Positions 6,614-10,210 of a DNA stretch of 10,210 nucleotides are shown here, one piece after another. Position 1 is the first letter of the stretch; every line of letters begins with the position of its first letter. The DNA is from G001797105 sp964528155 (lineage in GTDB: Bacteria; Chloroflexota; Anaerolineae; Anaerolineales; E44-bin32): contig CAZGRL010000127.1 of assembly GCA_964528155.1 (NCBI GenBank), forward strand, positions 1 through 10,210, in the 5' to 3' direction. Below the pieces are notes generated by a model, which worked only from the letters and a program-made list of their open reading frames with translations, had not been told where the DNA came from and did not search any database. Both the position numbers and the translations under genes were made by a program.

Positions 6614-7775
6614 TATCCCCGTCTGGAGGTCCGTTCTTTCCGGCGCGTCGAGCGGCGCGGCGTTGCGTCTGTTGGCGGATTTCGTCAACCAGCTCGATCT
6701 TCTCACCGACCGCCTCCGCCAACCACAGCCCCCCCTTCTCGGCGGTCGCCACGGTCGCATCGCCGTAGATGCCGCTGGTCGTGTCGTCCGACCAGGGTGG
6801 GTTGGCGATCATCCGGCCGCTTTCGATCCAGTCCATGCTGTACTCAGGCGTGCTGATGAAACTCGTCTCGGTCGTGGCCTTGTCCATGCGGACGAGGTCC
6901 GGCCGCAGGTGCAAGATGTAGCTTGTCTCCAGCTCGCCGCCATGGCCCATGCCCCCCAGCGGTGACTGGCGGTGTTTGGCCAGGCTGGGGCCGGTCGTGT
7001 GCAACCATTCCGTGGCGACGAACGCCTCCGGCCAGCGCTCGCCGGCAAGCTTGACGACGTTCACCAGGAAGGAATGGTTACCACCATGGCCGTTGGAGAA
7101 GAAGATCATCTGGGCGCCGAGCCGCATCAGCCTGGCGACGATCGCCAGGAAGAAGTCCTCAAAGACGCGGCCGCCGAGGTTCAAGGTCCCGGGGAACTCG
7201 TCGGTGTGAGTGCTCACGCCATAGGGCCAGACCGGAAGGCAACACACGCGGCCAGGCGCGCCCGCAGCGATCCCCTGGGAGATCGCTTCGATGATCAGTG
7301 TGTCGGTCGAGAGTGGCAAGTGATGGCCGTGCTGCTCCGTGTGCCCGGTGCTGAGGATCACCACCCGTTCCGCGAGATCGGCCGGCCACTCCGCCTTGGC
7401 CGGCGCCTGGCCAGCCAGGCGTGTGGGACGAAGGCCGACCCCTTCCAGCTTCCACCGTCGCCGCAGACCGTACCCGTCCAGGAAGTAGACCCGCTCGAAG
7501 CCCTGCCGGGTGAGACCGGCGGCGATGCCTCGCAACACTCGCCGGAAGATTCCACGCCCCACATCAAGTACCGGACCGCCATCCGCCGCCCTTTGCGGAA
7601 AGCCGTACGGGATCGCGGGTAGGAGCCCGATGTCCGACGCACGCAGGCTCCGCGCGACCGCCGCCAATTCGTATGGCTCGGTCCCGATGGGGATCAATAA
7701 CGGCAGCCGGCGTGGCAGCTCGGCAACCTCGGGCCAGGTCAGCTCGTCATAGCGGAGGGTTTCCACGGACCTCAC
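6603..7775 (-). CDS. Creatininase-family amidohydrolase with degenerate N-terminal repeat
   Basis: The C-terminal part (about 135-370) is a full creatininase-family domain. This metal-dependent amidohydrolase family includes creatininase, MftE and ArfB. Likely metal ligands or conserved positions are E147 and H149 in TEQHG, D158 in STD, H230 in SNGHGGN, and E281/E283 in HGGELETS. The N-terminal part (about 24-110) looks like a shortened second copy of the same fold: IPIGTEPYE (28-36), LLPAIPYGF (51-59) and FLDGYG (98-103) align with HTEQHG, CLPVWPYGV and FSNGHG. It has lost the metal-binding histidines and asparagine. At 390 residues the protein is far longer than the usual 240-260. The start is GTG 7775 or GTG 7765; neither has a strong SD. 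The gap to the upstream peptidase gene is 17 bp, so they are probably co-transcribed. The substrate is unknown. The last two residues and the stop lie in a palindrome. Confidence 0.88.
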   Translation of the reverse strand: MRSVETLRYDELTWPEVAELPRRLPLLIPIGTEPYELAAVARSLRASDIGLLPAIPYGFPQRAADGGPVLDVGRGIFRRVLRGIAAGLTRQGFERVYFLDGYGLRRRWKLEGVGLRPTRLAGQAPAKAEWPADLAERVVILSTGHTEQHGHHLPLSTDTLIIEAISQGIAAGAPGRVCCLPVWPYGVSTHTDEFPGTLNLGGRVFEDFFLAIVARLMRLGAQMIFFSNGHGGNHSFLVNVVKLAGERWPEAFVATEWLHTTGPSLAKHRQSPLGGMGHGGELETSYILHLRPDLVRMDKATTETSFISTPEYSMDWIESGRMIANPPWSDDTTSGIYGDATVATAEKGGLWLAEAVGEKIELVDEIRQQTQRRAARRAGKNGPPDGDMQE

Positions 7776-7792
7776 TCAAACCCGGTCAGAGT

Positions 7793-9640
7793 TCACAGCA
7801 GGTACCAATCGATGAAACGCTCCATGTTGGTGTAGAAGTCCAACTGGTTCTTCCTGCGCAGCAGTCCGTGACCCTCGTCGGGGTACGTGATGTACTCGTA
7901 GGTCTTACCTTCGTTTTTGAGCGCCTCGACCAGTTCTTCGGATTGAAGCGGGTGTACGATCGGATCCAGAAGGCCGTGGAAGATCATCAACGGTCGATCA
8001 ATATTGGCCACCTGGCGGACCGGCGAGCCAATCCAATAGTGGTCGCGCGAGTCTGCCGGGTGGCCCATCATCCGTTCGAGCTCAATCCGAGTCTCACGAT
8101 CCCCTTGCGCCCATGATGTCAGGATATTGCAGTCTCCGTACTTGGCCACGCCGCACGCGAACCGGTGCTTCGGATCACTGGCGAGCGCGCTCACGACGAG
8201 GTAGCTCCCGTAGCTGGCTCCGTAAACTGCCACGCGCTTGCTGTCGATCCCATCAAGCCCGTCCAGATAGTCTGTAGCCCACAGGATGTCCCGCGTGTCG
8301 TCAACCCCCCAGCTTGTGTAATTCGCCCGTTCGAATTCCATCCCGTACCCGGTGCTTCCCCGGAAATTGGGCGCCAGCCAGGTATAGCCTTTGGCGACCA
8401 TGTATTGCGCCCAAATGTCCCACTCGAGCTGGTACTGCGACGTCGGGCCCCCGTGAGGGTAGACGATGGCCGCTCCATTGGGAGACTTGGGCCGGTACAG
8501 AACCGATGGGATTTCGAGGCCATCGAAGCTGTGATACGAAACCCGCTCCGGCTCTACAAGCCCCAGGACGGCCAATGCCGGCGGCGCGCTGAACGTGAGC
8601 TGGATTGTCTTTCTGGTCTCGACATCGATCGCGAAGATGTCCGGAGGATGCAACGGATCCTCGTACTCGAAGGTGATCGTGTGGCCGTCCTCGAGCCAAT
8701 GCAGGTTGCTGTGCACCCCGGCGCCCGAGCGTAGGTATTTGATTTCCCCGGTGTCGAGGCTCAGGACGGCCAGGTCGTCCGAGCCGCATCGGTTTACCGA
8801 GACCGCCATGCGCTTGGCATCGGGTGACCACGAGTAGTCGTCGACGTCGTGACCAAGGTGAGTGACCCGGTGTTCTTCTCCGCCATCGACGTCAAAAACA
8901 AACAGTTCAAAAGTGCCGGGCCGCTCTGAAGTGTAGGCGAAACGCTTGCCGTCAGGCGCCCACTCTGGAGCGGTGTTCTCGCGCCCGGGCGTCTGCGTGA
9001 CCGGACCGACGATCCCGGCTTCGATCTCGGACAGCATGATGTCTGTTCGGTCGAGATCGTCATTCGGGTGATGCAGGTAGGCGACGAAGCGGCCATTTGG
9101 AGAGGCCGCGGGATCGGAATCGTCACCGGGTCCGCGGCTGACAGGGCGCGGCCAAGCTCCTGAGCGATCGGTCATCAGAATGCGGGTGCGCTCATCTCGC
9201 TCGACCGTGACAAGGATATGGTGTCCATCGGGCATCCAACGCGGTGTGCTGGCTCGCGTGGTGAAGCTCGTAATCTTCTCTGGCAAACCGCCGTGGACAT
9301 CGACCAGCCAGACATGTCCCTTATCAGTGAACGCCAGCGTCCTACCGTTGGGCGACCAACGCGGCGCCTCATCCAGCCAGTAGGGTTTAGGATCTCGATC
9401 GGGAGTCAAGCGTGCGGGCCAGCGTCCGTTGAGTGAGGCGAGGAAGATGTTCGAAGCATCGGACATGTCCCAGACGAAGGCGATCTGCTCCCCGCCCGGC
9501 GAAGGCGTGTGGCTGCGGGGTCGTCCCACAGAGGTTATTAAAGGGAGGCTCCAGCCGGCGGGTGGCTTGAGATCGGGCCGGGCTTGAGCCGGCCAGCCGC
9601 CCCGCTCGTATTTGCCTCGTGTGACAAGTTCGCGAAGCAT
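7793..9640 (-). CDS. S9-family serine peptidase (acylaminoacyl/prolyl oligopeptidase type)
   Basis: Predicted cytoplasmic peptidase that would cleave short peptides. No signal peptide is present. Numbered from ATG 9640 (615 residues), the N-terminal half is a TolB/WD40-like beta-propeller with repeated WSPNG/WAPDGK/WSPDAK blades at roughly 95, 135, 180, 227, 271 and 325. The C-terminal alpha/beta-hydrolase domain has the HGGP oxyanion motif (396-399), nucleophile Ser476 in GASYG, Asp559 in LLDPIVH and His591 in EGHG, so the triad is complete. A GTG at 9649 would add three residues, but the strong GGAGG (spacing 8 to the ATG) overlaps that GTG, so ATG 9640 is the start. The layout fits S9C acylaminoacyl peptidases best. 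It is the first gene of a probable two-gene transcript with the creatininase-family gene. A link to peptides imported by Dpp is inferred. Confidence 0.93.
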   Translation of the reverse strand: MLRELVTRGKYERGGWPAQARPDLKPPAGWSLPLITSVGRPRSHTPSPGGEQIAFVWDMSDASNIFLASLNGRWPARLTPDRDPKPYWLDEAPRWSPNGRTLAFTDKGHVWLVDVHGGLPEKITSFTTRASTPRWMPDGHHILVTVERDERTRILMTDRSGAWPRPVSRGPGDDSDPAASPNGRFVAYLHHPNDDLDRTDIMLSEIEAGIVGPVTQTPGRENTAPEWAPDGKRFAYTSERPGTFELFVFDVDGGEEHRVTHLGHDVDDYSWSPDAKRMAVSVNRCGSDDLAVLSLDTGEIKYLRSGAGVHSNLHWLEDGHTITFEYEDPLHPPDIFAIDVETRKTIQLTFSAPPALAVLGLVEPERVSYHSFDGLEIPSVLYRPKSPNGAAIVYPHGGPTSQYQLEWDIWAQYMVAKGYTWLAPNFRGSTGYGMEFERANYTSWGVDDTRDILWATDYLDGLDGIDSKRVAVYGASYGSYLVVSALASDPKHRFACGVAKYGDCNILTSWAQGDRETRIELERMMGHPADSRDHYWIGSPVRQVANIDRPLMIFHGLLDPIVHPLQSEELVEALKNEGKTYEYITYPDEGHGLLRRKNQLDFYTNMERFIDWYLL

Positions 9641-10161
9641 CGCCTGCACCTCCTACGTCAAGTCTTGGCGACGGATCGGCGGTTGGTCGATGGGCCATCC
9701 ATTGCTGGTTCAACCGCCGATGATGTGGGGCCAGCCCGACATGCCGCCCAACATGGTGGGACGCCGAGCCAGTCGGTGGGGAGGAGTCACGCCGCCCAAG
9801 GGATCATCAAGGTCCGAGGGTTGCAGGGCAGGGTGGATCCGGCCGATAGCGTTCGAGAGGTGGCTGCGGCTCAGGCAGGCCGGGAACGACCCGGATCGCC
9901 AGCTATGATCGCCTGGCGTCCAACGGTCCGTCGTGAACCCAGAGCGGGGGCCTCATCCAGCTGTCGATTGGAGCGGACGAAGCGATGCGCCGTCGCCCGG
10001 CCAGCCTGACGCCGGCGGGGTTCAGCTTGATCTGACGACGGAGCAACGTCCCGGACACGACAAACTCCCATCCGCGAGGTGGGTCGCGGAGCCGATGGGC
10101 GGTGCGCTGCCATGAGTATAATCCGCGATCTGCCTGGCGGGCATAGGGAAGGTCTCCCCTC
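9641..10161. other. Gene-poor region upstream of the S9 peptidase
   Basis: About 520 bp with no convincing coding sequence. Open frames on both strands here overlap one another, lack ribosome binding sites and show no family motif. Besides the 9675-9721 inverted repeat, it holds two direct copies of GATCGCC (9894-9900, 9907-9913) that overlap a CGCCAG/CTGGCG dyad (9897-9902, 9913-9918). A bulged hairpin pairs 10067-10071 and 10072-10076 with 10095-10099 and 10085-10089. It presumably carries the peptidase promoter, which I could not pinpoint. Confidence 0.55.
9675..9721. promoter_or_regulatory. 11-bp inverted repeat upstream of the S9 peptidase
   Basis: ATCGGCGGTTG (9675-9685) pairs perfectly with CAACCGCCGAT (9711-9721) across 25 bases, which include a smaller dyad GATGG/CCATC (9689-9693 and 9695-9699). 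The structure begins 35 bp upstream of the peptidase ATG, within the expected promoter or leader region. It could be an operator or an mRNA stem-loop. No convincing -10/-35 pair was found nearby, so the role stays open. Confidence 0.5.
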
Positions 10162-10210
10162 TGAGCGTGTGAATGAATCTGACGCGCCAAACTAGGAAGA
10201 TATGCCGGGG
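10162..10210 (+). repeat. Right copy of 49-bp terminal inverted repeat
   Basis: Exact reverse complement of 2-50. Read outward on the plus strand it begins TGAGCGTGTG and carries AGGAAG (10194-10199) followed two bases later by ATG (10202-10204), then CCG GGG at the window end. Both copies therefore face outward and are cut at nearly the same base. This is what would be expected if the region lies between two inverted copies of one longer repeat and assembly stopped inside each. A true terminal inverted repeat of a mobile unit, or a single inverted repeat in an assembly graph, would look the same from here. Confidence 0.9.

Noticed and set aside
10117..10122. Plus-strand TATAAT as a promoter
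   Set aside because: No -35 element lies at a workable distance and no gene follows on the plus strand inside the window.
9903..10190. Minus-strand 95-codon open frame starting in the right terminal repeat
   Set aside because: Its first ten codons (MARQIHSHAQ) are repeat sequence and also appear in translation at the left end. The rest has no recognisable features or SD.
1..10210. Complete linear plasmid or phage genome with inverted termini
   Set aside because: There is no replication, packaging, terminal-protein or structural gene; the content is ordinary chromosomal metabolism.
1..10210. CRISPR array, tRNA or rRNA
   Set aside because: No regularly spaced repeats, and no sequence that I recognise as a tRNA or rRNA, were seen on either strand.

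Overview
The window is GC-rich bacterial DNA in which every convincing gene lies on the minus strand. Read in the direction of transcription (right to left) it holds a cytoplasmic S9-family serine peptidase (9640-7793), a two-domain creatininase-family protein (7775-6603), and a complete five-gene peptide/opine-type ABC importer: lipoprotein binding protein dppA (6113-4404), permeases dppB (4298-3264) and dppC (3230-2274), and ATPases dppD (2059-1073) and dppF (1076-90). The Ala/Pro-rich lipoprotein linker, the D-x-D/N-x-D-G loops in both DppA and DppB, and the overall style suggest a Chloroflexota-like organism. That is an inference from style, not proof.

Layout. Positions 2-50 and 10162-10210 are a perfect 49-bp inverted repeat that ends exactly at the window edges. 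Read outward from either copy, the repeat has a Shine-Dalgarno-like AGGAAG followed by ATG. This looks like the first bases of the same longer repeat, perhaps an insertion sequence, cut off at both ends of a contig. Next to the left copy is a run of four G5 tracts (52-75), a textbook G-quadruplex motif, 14 bp past the dppF stop. dppD and dppF overlap by 4 bp; dppB and dppC are 33 bp apart. A 214-bp gap with no convincing gene separates dppC from dppD. A 13-bp GC-rich hairpin sits between dppA and dppB.

The 489-bp gap upstream of dppA (6114-6602) contains a near-consensus sigma-70 promoter (TTGACC-16-TATAAT), an 8-bp dyad placed like an operator, a leader of about 300 nt, GC-rich hairpins, and a perfect 24-bp palindrome (6563-6613) that supplies the stop codon of the creatininase-family gene. 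The 521 bp right of the peptidase gene up to the right repeat (9641-10161) contain no convincing gene, only inverted and direct repeats.

How the genes may work together (inference): the Dpp system captures and imports short peptides or related amides. The peptidase, which lacks a signal peptide, and the amidohydrolase-like protein would then break them down in the cytoplasm. The peptidase and creatininase genes are 17 bp apart and probably form one transcript. dppABCDF probably forms a second transcript from its own promoter. The most unusual points are the repeat-bounded window, the creatininase-family protein with a degenerate second copy of its own fold, the palindrome at the stop codon, and the dppA promoter/operator.
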